From the NCBI GenBank assembly GCA_012861695.1, contig JAAOOA010001669.1:1-64000 (forward strand): DNA of 64,000 nt, read 5' to 3'. The position numbers were made by a program, and so were the translations under genes. The stretch comes from Trematomus loennbergii. Lineage: Eukaryota; Chordata; Actinopteri; Perciformes; Nototheniidae. Below the pieces are notes generated by a model that saw only the letters and a program-made list of their open reading frames with translations, did no database searches and was not told where the DNA came from. The first letter of the stretch is position 1; each line of letters starts with the position of its first letter. This document shows positions 36,783-53,467 of the stretch, in pieces.

Positions 36783-38012
36783 TGCCGGGTCAGAGACAGG
36801 ACCGGGGGACCATCTGCATCAAAACAAGTCATTCAGAATCAGATCAAGATGCATCTCATCGTCCATGTTATCACGTCTCTCTCTGAAAGCCTGAGTTAAA
36901 GTGTGCACTGCTAACATGTACAATCTTGCCAAGTATATTTGTCTAATTTCTAGTCAGAATATGTCGTTACACTTGATATAAGACTTAATAACTGAAGTCT
37001 TGTTTTTAGACAAGGCATCTTAAGCATCTTTTTAAGTCAAAGTCTCTTAAAAACATCTTATTTTAGAGGAACATCTCCAGCTAACATCAGGAAACAGAAA
37101 GCGTCTGAGCATTTCTGGCTTTCTTTGTTACAATTCCCTGATTCTGGTCAAATATAGTTCAAAATAAGTTTCCCCAGCTAAACACAAGATGTCATTTATC
37201 TAATTATCCCATCTTTACTTCAAGAAATCTCACCAAGCCATTTTGTACTTGTTCTATTGGCAGGTTTGTTCACTTATTAAAAGAGAAAACACCTTGTTTT
37301 TATTATATATTGACTTGTTTTTGGAGCTGCATCTTTTACAGTGTGTCTGCACTTTCTGACATTATTCTGTTCATATTCTGGTATTATTTGTATTGTCGTT
37401 TCTGAATGTTCTTTTTGTGTGCTATTGGAAATAAACAATACTAATGAAACTAATCCAAGCAGCACATAGTAAACTAAAAAAGAAATCAGCCAGCCAACCA
37501 TGTGTGGACCTTTTGTCGGTTGAACTATCGATGTGATGGATTTAGTAGAGAGAATAATGAATGCCCTTTCTTGCAATGTAAACAAAAGGAAAATAATTTG
37601 TATATTCAAACCAAATGTAAATGCTTCTTCCCGTGCTACGCCCTTTTACAATTTGAAAATGTTACTTTTTTCCTCAATGGAGCTAACATTCAGACAAACC
37701 AACCTGTAAACATCACCTCCTTTGTGGAGGTAACATTACTTTGAATTATTATATATTTCCTTTAATATCTTTATCCCTCGCAGACCAAAAACCAGCAGCT
37801 CCACACAGTTCCAACAATGGAAACACCAGGCAACCACATCGGTCTGAGTAATATTAAACGTTTGCACAAAGACTTGTTAAGCATTTAATTTGTGTTGAAT
37901 GCAAATAGAGTTGGACTGAGGGACTCCATTATAGCACAGACAGGAAACCCTTCCCTCTCTGTGTGATTATTTCATCTTCTCTCCTTTTGTTCTCCTCTTT
38001 AAAACACTCCTC

Positions 38013-38055
<43 letters not shown>

Positions 38056-38286
38056 ACCCCTCAATAATATCTCCCCTGCACCTTTGCTTAAACACGCACA
38101 CACACACAGTACATGGTATGTTGTGTTTCTCTGTTTTGCCCTAAAGAGGTCATTTTGGACGGCCTCGTCTCAGCCGTCTCTTTCAAGACTGCAATACAAC
38201 TCATGAAAGCATTCAATGCAGTAACTCATGGAATATAAGAGGTTTTCTCATTGGTTTTAAACATGTAAATAGATTTTGAGTAACAG
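36783..38286. other. Non-coding region with short (CA)n
   Basis: AT-rich DNA with a CA tract at 38016-38049. Overlapping small frames on both strands at 37277-37744 include one hydrophobic stretch (WLISFLVYYVLLGLVSLVLF, minus), but no splice sites or family match support a gene. Confidence 0.4.
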
Positions 38287-38625
<339 letters not shown>

Positions 38626-39190
38626 GGCCTTCAGCATCCATGCTTCCCTCACTTGTGTCTCAGTCTCTCCCCTCACTTATTTTCAGCTCGATGATCAATC
38701 ATTTGAAAAAGACAGTATTAAACTGAGGAGTGATTCCCCTGAGATGAAGGTGCTATGTGTCTTCACTCCGCTGTTAGACTGCTCCGATGTTAAGATGCAT
38801 CAGATCAGTGGATCCTGCAGCGTCCAATCAGTGACTGATACACAGGAAGGAGGCGTGTGGAGCGGCTGGTGCTTCCTTGATCCTCTCCTTACGATGGAGA
38901 AACACCTTCCTGTGTTGTGTTCCAAAGCTGTTTCCGTTCCAAAGCACTCCAAATAATGACTAGTCAAAGTCAAGTCAAAGTCAACTTTAATGTACATTTT
39001 TCTGTGTGTTTGTACAGACAGAGATCGAAATAATGTTTCCAACAATCCCGAATACAAATATGTATACAAATATACAAATATGTATACAAATAACACTTCT
39101 GTGGGGATCTTTCTTTTGTCTTAGGTAACATTATAATGTGTTTAAATTAGTGTTCAAATGTTGCACAGTCGACATGCCGTCCTAATATGG
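38626..39190. other. Non-coding spacer between (AC)n-anchored repeats
   Basis: The plus frame after the TG tract stays open to 38956 without splice or family support. A short TGTATACAAATA tandem lies near 39059-39090. Confidence 0.4.
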
Positions 39191-39239
39191 TCTCATCAAA
39201 GTTAAAAATAATCATAAAAAAAACATGCCGAAAAGCTCA

Positions 39240-39325
<86 letters not shown>

Positions 39326-39570
39326 AACCACCAGTGATAAGGACATGCAGAGTATTGCACAACTGAGACACTCTCTAAGGACACACTCACATTTCTTATG
39401 GAGGCAGGAAGTGTTTCAAAGGATTGAGTTTACTTGTATACGGTTTTCTCAGAGGTCAGACTCTGCATGCACTTTATGGGATGGATCAGAGAATATTGAG
39501 TTAGTTCCTGAGAACAGAGTGACAGCAGGGACTGATCCCCCCCATCACTTCCTGGTGACAGCTGAGATCT
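39190..39570 (-). repeat. (AC)n-anchored dispersed repeat, copy 2 (inverted)
   Basis: It contains TCATCAAAGTTAAAAATAAT, a CA tract, ACCACCAGTGATAAGGACAT and TGCACAACTGAGACACTCTC in that order. The first part also occurs at 44360-44395. A GGGACTGATCCCCCCCATCA block at 39528 is in the same orientation as in copy 1, so copies are rearranged. Confidence 0.7.
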
Positions 39571-40894
39571 GACAGAGAGATAGCAACATGCTAACTGCGC
39601 TCTCTGATGTCTCAATCAGTCCTCAGTAAACACACACTGTTCACAGGACTCTGACACGTACATACAATCATCATATAGGCTTCAACATGTCATGCTATAT
39701 ACAGGTTAAGAATACCAGTTAAATATGCTGCATCATTCTATATTTACACGCTTTGCACATATGTATCTACAGTGGGGGGTGCTGTACCTTCTAGAGCCCC
39801 CTGAGAGTGTTCCTGGTTATCCAGGGTTGCCAACTCTCACGCATCTGGCGTGTGACACACGCTTTCACGCTGCCCAAACTATTCTCACGCCAAAAACAAG
39901 AATACCGAAGACTAGAAACGGTTTTGAAAACTTTTGTCACGTAGTGATCGTCTTCTCAATAGAACATCTTTGATAATGTCTTCTGGCCAATCAGAATCAC
40001 GATAACGGCGTGGTGTTGTTGCAGGAAGTCCCGACGGAGAATACTTTTGCGGTAGTACATCTCTATACATCGATACAACATTACGTGTTGATAGAAATCA
40101 ACACGTAATGAAATAAGACCCCACGGTTTGATGATTGATAGGTGTGTGGGCTGTCGTTCATTTTGACACACAGAACAATGGGGGCTATCCACCCTTATCC
40201 ACAATGTAAAGTAATTCACACAGCCTCTTCCCTCTTCTCTCTGTGAGGAGCAGCAGGTTCAGCTTTCAGAACAAAGTAACACAAAACGAAAATGGCATTC
40301 ATTTTTTTAAATATGTCGTGTAGTAATAGATTTATTTATTTTTCTTCTCAAGAGAGTACCAGAATGTGTATTTTATGTTAGTATTTAAAAAAATCTCCTG
40401 GGGAAGAATCCCCCCAGACCCCCCTGCAGGGGTTGGGTTTTCAGCATGTCAACTCTTTCACCTGTGGGGAAATTGCAGGATTGGCTCCAGGTCGCCCTTT
40501 TTATTTACTACAAGACAAATGTGCCTTTTTATTTCATACAGTTCAATTTGGATTGAGACAGGGAAATAATCTAAACCTCACGCGTGGCGTTTCACTGTCG
40601 GGGGAGCGTGTATGTAATTACATTGCAAATACTGATTTGAGCCCCACCACTGTATGGGTTAGCCCTACCATAGATTACCCAACAAAAATACTCTGGAGCC
40701 GCAACTGCCGACCCGTATTGCGCATGCGCAGATCTAAGATCCAGTAGAAATGATAAAAAAGTAAAAGTCTGCTGCTTATTGTTCTACTAGGCCAAAATAG
40801 AGTCAAAGAGTATATGAGAGTGAGAGTGTGTTAATTCATATATTTGGCAGTTTGGAGTAAGTCTGTAGATTTGTTTGTGTGTGTGTGTTTCATG

Positions 40895-41155
40895 TATAGG
40901 CCTCTCACGATAATTCATTTTGTTGGATACATTTTCCCGGAAATTATTGCGATAAACGATAATATTGTCGGCACCGTTGTATGACCATTTTAGACCACTG
41001 ACATAATGATATAATAATAATTAAAGTACATCCTTTCAAACTGCTAGTCACATCCTCATGTAAATGGCAATTTATCGAGGTCAGAAAAGTTATCGAGTTC
41101 ATTTTTATTTATCGTACGATAAGTCAATTAATTGCTTATCGCGACAGGCACACAA
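40895..41155. mobile_element. Short hAT-like MITE nested in the 39.8-43.1 kb element
   Basis: The left end is AGGCCTCTCACGATAATTC. The right end, inverted, is GCCTGTCGCGATAAGCAATT. A CTGTCACGATAA-type end is frequent in vertebrate hAT MITEs. The ~260-bp interior is rich in ATCG palindromes. No convincing target duplication was found. Confidence 0.55.
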
Positions 41156-41249
41156 TAAAACAGTGGAAACAAACATGTTTGACTTTCATTAGTGAATGAA
41201 ACTGTGTGCCCTTTATAGTCTGTGTCCATTATTGTGTATTTGTATATAT

Positions 41250-42975
41250 TGTAGTGCCGAGAGAAGGGAGTCGGAGGCGGTGCAATGAAGGTACAAAGCT
41301 GGCTTTATTGAGCAGCAGAAATGCACATGCTGTCCGGTCGCAGCCCGGGAAGACAAGAGAAAGCGAAAGGGAGGGCACGCAGTAAGTACCAACAACATAT
41401 ATGTCCGTGTGGAAACAGTACCCCCAACCTGTAGTTCCATGATTGGATTATGTAACCCCAGTGTATGACTCAGTGATCACTACACAAGCCCCCCCAGAAT
41501 TCAAACATGGCACAATCCTCACGTCCGGGAGGAAGCACCACAGGTGCGGAGGAGTGCGGGGCCGCGGGAGAGGGCCGGGCCATGGAACGGGCCGTCGGAA
41601 GGGGGCTGCAGGAGAGGGCAGGAGCCCCAACGAGGGCCAGGGCATCCCCACCGGGGGTGGGGGGCGGGCCGTCGTAAGGGGGCCGCGGTAGGCGTCGTGG
41701 CGAATGAAGAAAACCTCCGCCAGCCATAGAAAACAGGGCCGCTGTGCTGCGACGTGGGGACGGGCGTGAATATCCCGGTGGTCCCCAGCAGGGAGGAGCG
41801 CTGCCCGGCCGCAGGCGAAGGCACAGCGGCGGCGGGTACGAAGTCCTCGGGAGGAAGGAGCCGTGTCCCCAGGAGGAAGGAGCCGTGGACAGGGGAGAGG
41901 CCAGACGGGGTCAGACGGGCCGCCGTCCACGGGCCGATGAAGGCATGGGCGACGTCCGAAACCGCGGAAGAGGCCAGACAGGGTCCCGAAGCGCGCCACC
42001 CACGGGCCGATGAAGGCATGGGCGACGTCCGAAACCGTAGAGTCGAGGCGAGACGGGGTCCAGAAGCGCGCCACCCACGGGCCGAAGAAGGCATGGGCGA
42101 CGTCCGAAGCCGCCGTTGAGGGTCCACACGAGGCCGACGAGACATGGTCGAACCTCCTCTCAGGCACCAGAAAAAAACTCGAAAGGGTCGTCCTGTCCAC
42201 GATTAAAAACAGATGGGCGAAGTTGTGAGAGGATCCACACGAGGCTGACCAGACTTGATCGAACCTCCTCTCCGGCACCACAAAAAAAAAAGGGGCTAAC
42301 AGTCGGATGTCGTTAGCCGCTAGCTGCTAGTCGCCAGCTGTCCGTTAGCCGTTAGCGAGCGCAGCTGGACATGCAGCCGCATGTCCCGAATAAACCAGGC
42401 ATCGTCGTGTATCGGCTCCATAGAAAGCTTGCTGTCCCCCAGTGCCGAAAAGCTGTGGAAATGGCGAGCGTCGTCCGCGGCAATTCCGGAGGGCGCACCG
42501 AGCCACAGTATATACTGCGTTAGCTTAGCCAATCTCCATTTAGAGAACACGCATTTTAAAAGGTTTTTCGCCTGCCGTCTGTCTGCAGACTTGTCAAAGC
42601 ATTAATTCATGGTTTTTACTAACCGGTATCAGTATGTTGTTACTTCGGCATCATTTTGAAACGTGTATTACAATTAAATCACGGTCAAATATGTCCATCT
42701 TGTTGTAGTTGTAGCCCCCTTGCCAGCGATGCTCTCTCTAGTTTAGCATACTCAGCCCGACTCAGCCTCGTTGTCTCTGGCCCTAGAACCACGATTTTAT
42801 GGGGCCAGAAAAACTGTGAATTAGGACCCGCTAGCTGACGTCACAGCTCTCTTAAACGGGGCTCCGCGCTGTAGTGGAACCGCGCCAATATATGTCCGTG
42901 TGGAAACAATACCCCCAACCTGTAGTTCCATGATTGGATTATGTAACCCCAGTGTATGAATCAGTGATCACTACA
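41250..42975 (-). mobile_element. Second copy of the non-autonomous LTR family, damaged
   Basis: The left LTR (41250-41484) matches 32076-32317 with many differences. Only the outer ~90 bases of the right LTR are intact (42887-42975). ATAT flanks both ends (41246-41249 and 42976-42979). The interior matches 32318-33630 to about 42515. The following ~350 bases and the primer-site region are unrelated, so this copy has a replacement or deletion there. It is older than the first copy. Confidence 0.8.
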
Positions 42976-43841
42976 ATATTGTATATATATCCTATATATA
43001 TGCTAAGGTCTTGCTGCTGACACGATAGCAGTCATTTCGTGCGCATATGTGTAATTAAACCCAATTAAACCCATGATATCAAAATCTCACTCCAGCCAGG
43101 TACCCAAAGTTGGCAACCCTGGGTTATCTGAGTTCACTTTAACCCTTGGATGGCGTTCATATCGTTGTTATTCAGCCGGTGTTCGGGGTCTGGAGTCCCG
43201 CTGAGCTACTGGGTTTGTAAATGAACACAACCAAACAATTGGATGTAAACATACTCAACAGATGTTCCCTTTATCCCAACTACAAGCCGTACAAACAGCA
43301 TATAAGGTTCATATTTGCCCTTTACCTTTGTTGGAGCACAATTATAAATAAAGACCATATTTGTTTTTATTTTAAAATGCAATTGAACAAAAACATTTTC
43401 TTTTAATTAAATCACGATATGACAAATGTACAAATAAAGGGTTTTTCTTAAGTATTTTTTTTAGAGCATTTACAACATTGATGTGAGTCTACACAACACT
43501 TCAGCCCCCTTAACACCAGTGGAGAACCGTGTCTATCACAACTGGACCTTCTGTAGACACACAACCACTGCCACCGCCCCCCCACGCCGTTATAATGTCC
43601 GTCTTTTCAGTGTTCCAGGGTATTCTCTGAATACCTTGAAGGCCTTGACGGATCACCTCTGGTTAACACACAGCCTTTCAGAGTGTGTGGGGTGTGTGTT
43701 TGGGGTGTGTGTGTGTGTGGGGGGGGTGGGGGTGTACAGTGTGTGGTCATTGAAAACGTTCTCACAGAAAATGAGCCGGGCCAATGAGTGTGAGTTTCTA
43801 AAGTTCATAAAGATATCTTTTTATTTCATTAGTTTTATTCT

Positions 43842-43925
43842 TTTCTCCTGATAGCTTTGTGAAGCACCTTGAGATGACGTTGTTTTTAAAGTGTGCTATA
43901 TAAATGAAATGTATTATTATTATAA
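43842..43925 (+). mobile_element. L2-type 3' tail fragment
   Basis: AAGCACCTTGAGATGACGTT and GTGCTATATAAATGAAATGT with ATT repeats are the stem-and-tail region of fish L2 elements. Only the tail is present. A similar degraded tail lies at 44133-44200. Confidence 0.65.
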
Positions 43926-44231
43926 AGTACCTGAAGGCATCCTCAGACCTGAACGCCTCACAAGTTGTTGCTTACGCTGACAGCTTGAATCTGATAGGGC
44001 GCCCTGGTCGTCATGGAGACAGGAAACGGTTTCTGTAATCTGTAATCCATCAGCGTCTTCATGATCACTTCCTCAGAAATGCAGTTCAGGGAAGTGAGCT
44101 ACACTTGAATCTATATTTGAATATATCTGTTTCTTGATGCTCTTAAAGCACTTTGAATGGCCTCGTGTTGAAAGATGCTTTATCAATAAACTTTCTTTGC
44201 CTTTCCTTTAATGGAGCGATTGAACAAAGGC

Positions 44232-44401
44232 AGTGACAGAGAATCAAGACGTCCTCAGAGAGAGACAAACCCCAATGTTAGTCATTCTGTATCTGTGTGA
44301 AAGAGCTTGTTATTTTAAATTGGTCTCCTACGGAACTGTTTCAAACACGTCATGTGGTCTTATCAAAGTTAAAGAGAATTATAAAAAAAGCATGTACATC
44401 A

Positions 44402-44446
<45 letters not shown>

Positions 44447-44520
44447 CCACACACACACACCACTTATGATAAGGACATGCAGCGTATTGCACAACACCTC
44501 TCATCACATCATGGAGCTAT
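44232..44520 (-). repeat. (AC)n-anchored dispersed repeat, copy 3
   Basis: It contains CAAACCCCAATGTTAGTCAT (also at 47182), TCAAAGTTAAAGAGAATTAT, a CA tract (44402-44460), and GATAAGGACATGCAGCGTAT with TTGCACAAC. C and G homopolymers follow at 44525 and 44631. Confidence 0.65.
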
Positions 44521-44759
44521 TGCACCCCCCCCCCCCCCATGAGTGAATGTGTGTCAGTCTGAATGGAAGTGCTTTGGCCTCACAGCACCGTTATTAAAGC
44601 TTCTCTGCTATTAGACAGGTGATGTTAGGGGGGGGGGGGGATGGTGGCTGCGGGCTGCAACTCCTGATCGGAGCAGAGACACACGTTCACCAAGCCGAAG
44701 AAACGATATCCGGTCACAGAGATCTGCTATTTTAAAGTAAAGTCAACACATATATAAGA

Positions 44760-44945
44760 GGAGGCGTGTGGCGCAGTGGGTTAATGCGCTGATCTTCGAA
44801 TCAGAGGATAGCAAGTTCGAGTCCCACTGCAGTCAGCATGTCGTTGTGTCCCTGAGACACTTCACCCCAAATTGCTCCTGTGGGGATTGCCCACAGTATT
44901 GAGTACTTGCTTTGGATAAAAGCGTCTAACAAGTGACATGTAATG
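44760..44945 (+). mobile_element. tRNA-derived SINE (GAGGCGTGTGGCGCAG family)
   Basis: The head GGCGTGTGGCGCAGTGG includes a box A-like segment and GTTCGAGTCCC is box B. The anticodon-like stem CTGAT/ATCAG encloses CTTCGAA, suggesting an origin from a tRNA with anticodon TCG (arginine). The tail reads TGGATAAAAGCGTCTAACAA, then ATGTAATGTAA repeats. Related copies are at 56418-56612 and 57056-57185. Confidence 0.8.
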
Positions 44946-45249
44946 TAATGTAACATATCGACCCTAAATATAGTCTATATTAAGAACGAGGAAAGTTTTT
45001 ACTTAGGCCTATATATCGTTTTTTGTAAACATATGATAACTGTGCGAGGGTGATGACGTCAGAGCATCGTCATGTGCAAGAGACAGCCCCGGCCCAATTT
45101 AACCCCTACTCAGAAGACACACTCTCTGAAGACACACTCTCTGAAGACACACTCTCTGTCTCTGAAGACACTCTCTATATCAGTGTGTGGTTCTAGTCAC
45201 TTTGCTCAGCGCCCCCTTCTCTGACTGAAGCTCAGAGGGTGGCAGGAGA

Positions 45250-46262
45250 TTCTGAGGGGTGGCATCCCCTGGCAGAAGTATATGCTGATTTAATCTCAGT
45301 CATATCAATCAATGTTAACTTGGAAAGCCACAATGTTAATTCAATAAAAACTTTCTCAACCTCAACGAGAGCAAGACTGAGGTCATCTTTTTTGGACCCC
45401 AACCTCCAGTCTCTCCGGTTGATATTCTGGGCTCTCTAAAAAAAACATCCTCCCCTCGGTCATGAACCTTGGAGTGACCTTCACTAGCACTTTTAAATTC
45501 GACAAGCAGGTCAGCACCGTAGTCAAATCCTGCTTTTTTTAAATAAGACTATTGGCCAAAACCAAGTCGTATTTATCTTTTAATGACTTAGAAAGGGTTA
45601 TCAACGCCTTTGTAACCTCGAGACTGGACTATTGCAACGCTCTGTACGTGGGTATGGACCAGGCCTCAATTAAACGCCTGCAGCTAGTCCAAAACGCAGC
45701 TGCACGTTTGCTGACTGGCCACAAAAAAGCGTGACCACATCACCCCTATTCTGGCCTCACTACACTGGCTTCCAGTTCGGTTCAGAATTGATTTTAAAAT
45801 CCTTTTATTTGTTTTTAAAGCACTAAATGGGCTGGCTCCGGCCTATATAGCTGAACTCCTCCAGCGCTACACCCCAGCCAGAGCTTTAAGGTCTGCTGAC
45901 CAGCTGCTGCTGGTAGTGCCCAAGACCAGGCTCAAAACCCGAGGGCACCGAGCCTTCGCAGCAGCTGGCCCGAGGCTCTGGAACACTCTGCCCCTCCATG
46001 TGAGGTCGGCCCAGACCCTAGGGGTTTTTAAATCATCACTAAAAACACACTTCTTCTCTCTGGCCTTCTAGTTAGAGCGGAGCACGACTCCTGACTTTTC
46101 CTTGTGTTTTTTTTATTTGATTTTTTATATATGTGTTGTAATTTATTGTCTTTTATTGTGATTGTAGTAATGTGTTTTTATTACATGCACAGCACTTTGG
46201 CTCGACCAAATCGCTTTTAAATGTGCTATATAAATAAAACCTGATTTGATCTGATTTGAACA
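45250..46262 (+). mobile_element. L2-type LINE 3' fragment
   Basis: Plus-strand coding includes INAFVTSRLDYCNALYVGMD, KRLQLVQNAAARLLTG, RDHITPILASLHWLPVRFRI and GPRLWNTLPLHVRSAQTLGV, all typical of the reverse-transcriptase C-terminus of fish L2 elements. One frameshift lies near 45732. The tail GTGCTATATAAATAAAACCT ends in short TGATTTGA repeats. The 5' part is missing. Confidence 0.88.
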
Positions 46263-47506
46263 TTAGGTGACATTATTGTGGCACATCAGTAAAGCCTTAC
46301 ATATAAATATATAAGGTGGCAGACAGAATTTAATGCATTTTAACTGAACAATAACTGAATGAGTTGTTTCACTCTTAGACCAGCAGGGGAACCAAATCTA
46401 TGAAGACTGCTGCAATAAGTACATTAATGAACTGTCTCATCGATGTTTGTCTGAATGAATATGATACTATTAACAATCATATTATTCCTATCAGCTGTCA
46501 ATCACTGTTATGATTCACATATTCATTTATTATTGAATAAACTATAGTTTATTATTGAATAAAAATCACTGTCCACATTAAAGAGCAACTGAAGACTTCC
46601 CTTTGTATAAAGCTGAGAGTCAGGCCTGACATCAACACCCTAATGCAGGGGGGTCAAACTCCATTTCATCTCGGGCCACATCAGCATTAAGTTTGCACTC
46701 AAAGCGCCGGTTGTAACTTTAAGACTATATAAATAAATAAATATATAATATATGTAAAATAATGTATTATACGTTATTGACTCTCTCAGAAGTCTAGGGC
46801 AAATCATTCTCTTCAGTGTGAATATCACAAAATGAGTAAGAAACCATTCCAATGTGTACTATAGGACAGTAACACAAACAGTTTCAAAGGGGAGTGATTA
46901 GTAAAATATGCATAAATAAAAAGAAAGAATACTAACTAGGTAAGAAGCAATGTTCAAATCATTAACCCGGGCTTAACAGGTTAATGAGGATTACAGAACC
47001 TCTCCATAGTCAGAACCAAGCTGGTTCCACCTGAACCTGTTCCTCCCCGGACTCTGGTCCTCTGCTCTGTGACTCTGATCTCTGAGTCCTTCTTCTACTT
47101 TTCTACACACTTTGTTTTTTGCACCTGCCTTTGTTCAGTCGGGCTTTTAGTTCTTTAGTTGATTAAAAATGTTAAGCAGCAAACCCCAATGTTAGTCATT
47201 CTGTATCTGTGTGAAAGAGCTTGTTATTTTAAATGAGACATTTATGTTTACTTGTTCTCCTTCTAAAGACTAGCGTTGGATCATTTCCCTCAAAATAGGA
47301 TCATGCTCAGCCTCTGATGTGATGATTTGACATGTAGCTGAAGAGAGAAGAGAGCGGGAAGTGACCATCAGATATCAATACCATATCAATACCATCAGAT
47401 ATGTTTCCAGAGAGACTCCACCTCTCGCTTTACGCTGATATAATGCGACGACAAAACATGAGATACTCAGAATAAAGAGAGCGAGAGAGAGAGACAGAAG
47501 AGAGAC
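46263..47506. other. Intergenic upstream of the second SRCR-type gene
   Basis: No gene. A GGGGGGTCAAACTCCATTTC segment (46648) resembles a hAT-like repeat end. No confident TATA box or initiator could be assigned before the start codon at 47507. Confidence 0.4.
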
Positions 47507-47552
47507 ATGGATCACCTGCTGCTGCTGATGATGCTACTGCTCTGTAGCTCAG
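47507..47552 (+). CDS. Signal-peptide exon of a second SRCR-type receptor gene
   Basis: The exon reads MDHLLLLMMLLLCSS and ends in phase 1 before GTAAGA. It is a hydrophobic signal peptide. Phase and orientation fit exon 53435-53467. The assignment to the SRCR-type receptor family is inferred from the same-strand SRCR gene at 0.9-9.7 kb and the similar exon phases. The SRCR domains themselves are not in the window. Confidence 0.6.
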
Positions 47553-47974
47553 GTAAGAATACACTTTATTATTTATTATATTCAAATATCTTTGTGATCT
47601 CTCAAGAAAAAACTCCTCGTAAACACTGACAGCAAGATACACACACACACACAGCGGTTGCCCAAGTTGAAGGCCCAAGCAAAGCTGCTTTGTTTAGTTG
47701 TTGTGAATGTGTGCCTTGCTCCTGAGTGCTGTGTTCCCAGTGATCGTGCCGCCGTGCACACGGAGTTTCAAACGTGGTTTCTATGCTGCTCTTTATTTCT
47801 GTGTCTCTACGCAGTGATGTTGGCCATGCTGTTGATCTTATCTACATGACGGGTTAGTGGGTCCTCACATGCCCTCTCTGTAGACCGGGCGCACACACAC
47901 ACACACACACAATTTTCTTTGGGTAAATATATATTTTATTGATCTCCCCTTCATCGTCTTTATATTCAGACATT

Positions 47975-48071
47975 AAGAGTTGTTTTCTCCGGAGGCCGCG
48001 CTGACGCCTAGAGAGAGTGTCTTTAGAGAGTGGGTCAGTTGTGCAATAGCTCCCTGTCCTTATCGCTGGTG

Positions 48072-48159
<88 letters not shown>

Positions 48160-48170
48160 TTATCGCTGGT

Positions 48171-48223
<53 letters not shown>

Positions 48224-48228
48224 GTGTG

Positions 48229-48310
<82 letters not shown>

Positions 48311-48321
48311 TGTGTGTGTGT

Positions 48322-48398
<77 letters not shown>

Positions 48399-48400
48399 TC
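47975..48400 (+). repeat. (AC)n-anchored dispersed repeat, copy 4, with long (TG)n
   Basis: The flank TTTTCTCCGGAGGCCGCGCT to CTTATCGCTGGTG is nearly identical to 38335-38425. CCTTATCGCTGGTGGTG recurs at 48158 within the TG tract. This shows a local duplication of flank plus repeat. Confidence 0.85.
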
Positions 48401-48649
48401 AGATCAGATGAAGACACGTCATCAGTTGCATAATCAGCAGAAACTACGGAAAGAGTTTGTTTTCAACAAGGGTGTAACTTTGGTTTGAGAAGTGGGGGGG
48501 CACAAAACAGGGGTCCTCCACAATGAACATTTTCTCTATTTAATTCCATTTCCTGCCTTTCTACAAATATTAGGGACTATGGTGTTAACAAGGCCAAGAG
48601 AAGTGTGTGGTGTATATGATGAGAGTGCAGATGGATCTAGTGTCCTCTC

Positions 48650-51618
<2,969 letters not shown>

Positions 51619-52042
51619 TTAGATATTTTGGACTTTTTTCAGATTTAGATATTTTTCTCAGAATTTTGACTTTTACAAATTATTCATAATGTTGACTTTT
51701 TTCACATTTTTCAGAATTTAGACTGTTTTTCTCCAAGTATTGACTTTTCTCAGAAATTGAAAACCACCATATTCCTATTTGACAGAAAGCCGTTTCTCAC
51801 CACATCGTAGTACTTGCTGGCGTACTGGTACAGCTGATGTAAGGCCAACTCGGTGTTCAGCTCGTGTGTGTGTTGCTGCAAAACAAAGGTTCAAACGCGT
51901 TAAAAAATCACCTAAAAATAGACATTTCCCATGTTCTGTTATTAAAATGAGTTTCTTTACATACCCTGGAAACCTCAGCAAGGTGTGTGTTCATGTCCTG
52001 ATCGCTGATAGGGACCATCTCTCTGATGCCCTTGTAGTAACT
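51619..52042 (-). pseudogene. Inverted plexin-B fragment with two exons in an SRCR-type intron
   Basis: On the minus strand, exon 51965-52040 reads [17 protein letters not shown], then THLAEVSR. The next exon (51801-51875) is the same as 22680-22754. Splice sites are intact and the reading would join to the plus-strand last exon. Non-coding sequence on both sides of the second exon also matches 22615-22932. No further plexin sequence lies beyond 52042, where a CA tract begins. It is a DNA-level copy, since it keeps introns, and cannot make a protein alone. Confidence 0.85.
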
Positions 52043-53183
<1,141 letters not shown>

Positions 53184-53434
53184 GGGTCCTCCTAATGTAA
53201 TTGTTGCTGTAGAACATGTGTCAGTGTGATGATGGTGCACCATGACTCATTTGAATTGAAGGAGCATATTCTCTAAACTCAACTGTTGCTTTAACTCTGA
53301 ATATGTGACTTCTCTGTATGAACGTGTTATTCTCAGCTTTAGTAAACTGGTGAAATGACTCCACAGTGAGTTCACTGACGTGTTTCTGAGATGATAGAAA
53401 ACTCTGTTTACCTTATCTTCTGATTTCTCCTCAG

Positions 53435-53467
53435 GACTCCAGGCTGAAGGAGAACACAACTCAACAG
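53435..53467 (+). CDS. Short second exon of the second SRCR-type receptor gene
   Basis: Acceptor CTCCTCAG ends at 53434. In phase 1 the exon reads GLQAEGEHNST and ends in phase 1 before GTAAAG. It follows the signal peptide exon at 47507-47552, giving the mature N-terminus. Small linker exons of this type precede SRCR exons in receptor genes. No SRCR exon was found before the window end, so the rest may lie to the right. Confidence 0.55.

Larger units (their letters stand above)
39822..43121. mobile_element. hAT-type element with nested insertions
   Basis: The ends are CAGGGTTGCCAACTCTC and, inverted, CAGGGTTGCCAACTTTG. Flanking GGTTATC copies (39815-39821 and 43122-43128) fit a near 8-bp hAT duplication. 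Sub-terminal TCACGCATCTGGCGTG is a typical motif of such ends in fish. Apart from a short TIR element (40895-41155) and an LTR element (41250-42975) nested inside, about 1.3 kb of host element remains, with no recognisable transposase. Confidence 0.75.

Noticed and set aside
37277..37744. Minus-strand frame with a hydrophobic span and a plus-strand Cys-containing frame
   Set aside because: They overlap each other on opposite strands, have no acceptor or donor in phase and no family signature.
44760..44835. A functional tRNA gene
   Set aside because: Acceptor stem arms do not pair, and the sequence continues into a conserved SINE body shared with other copies.
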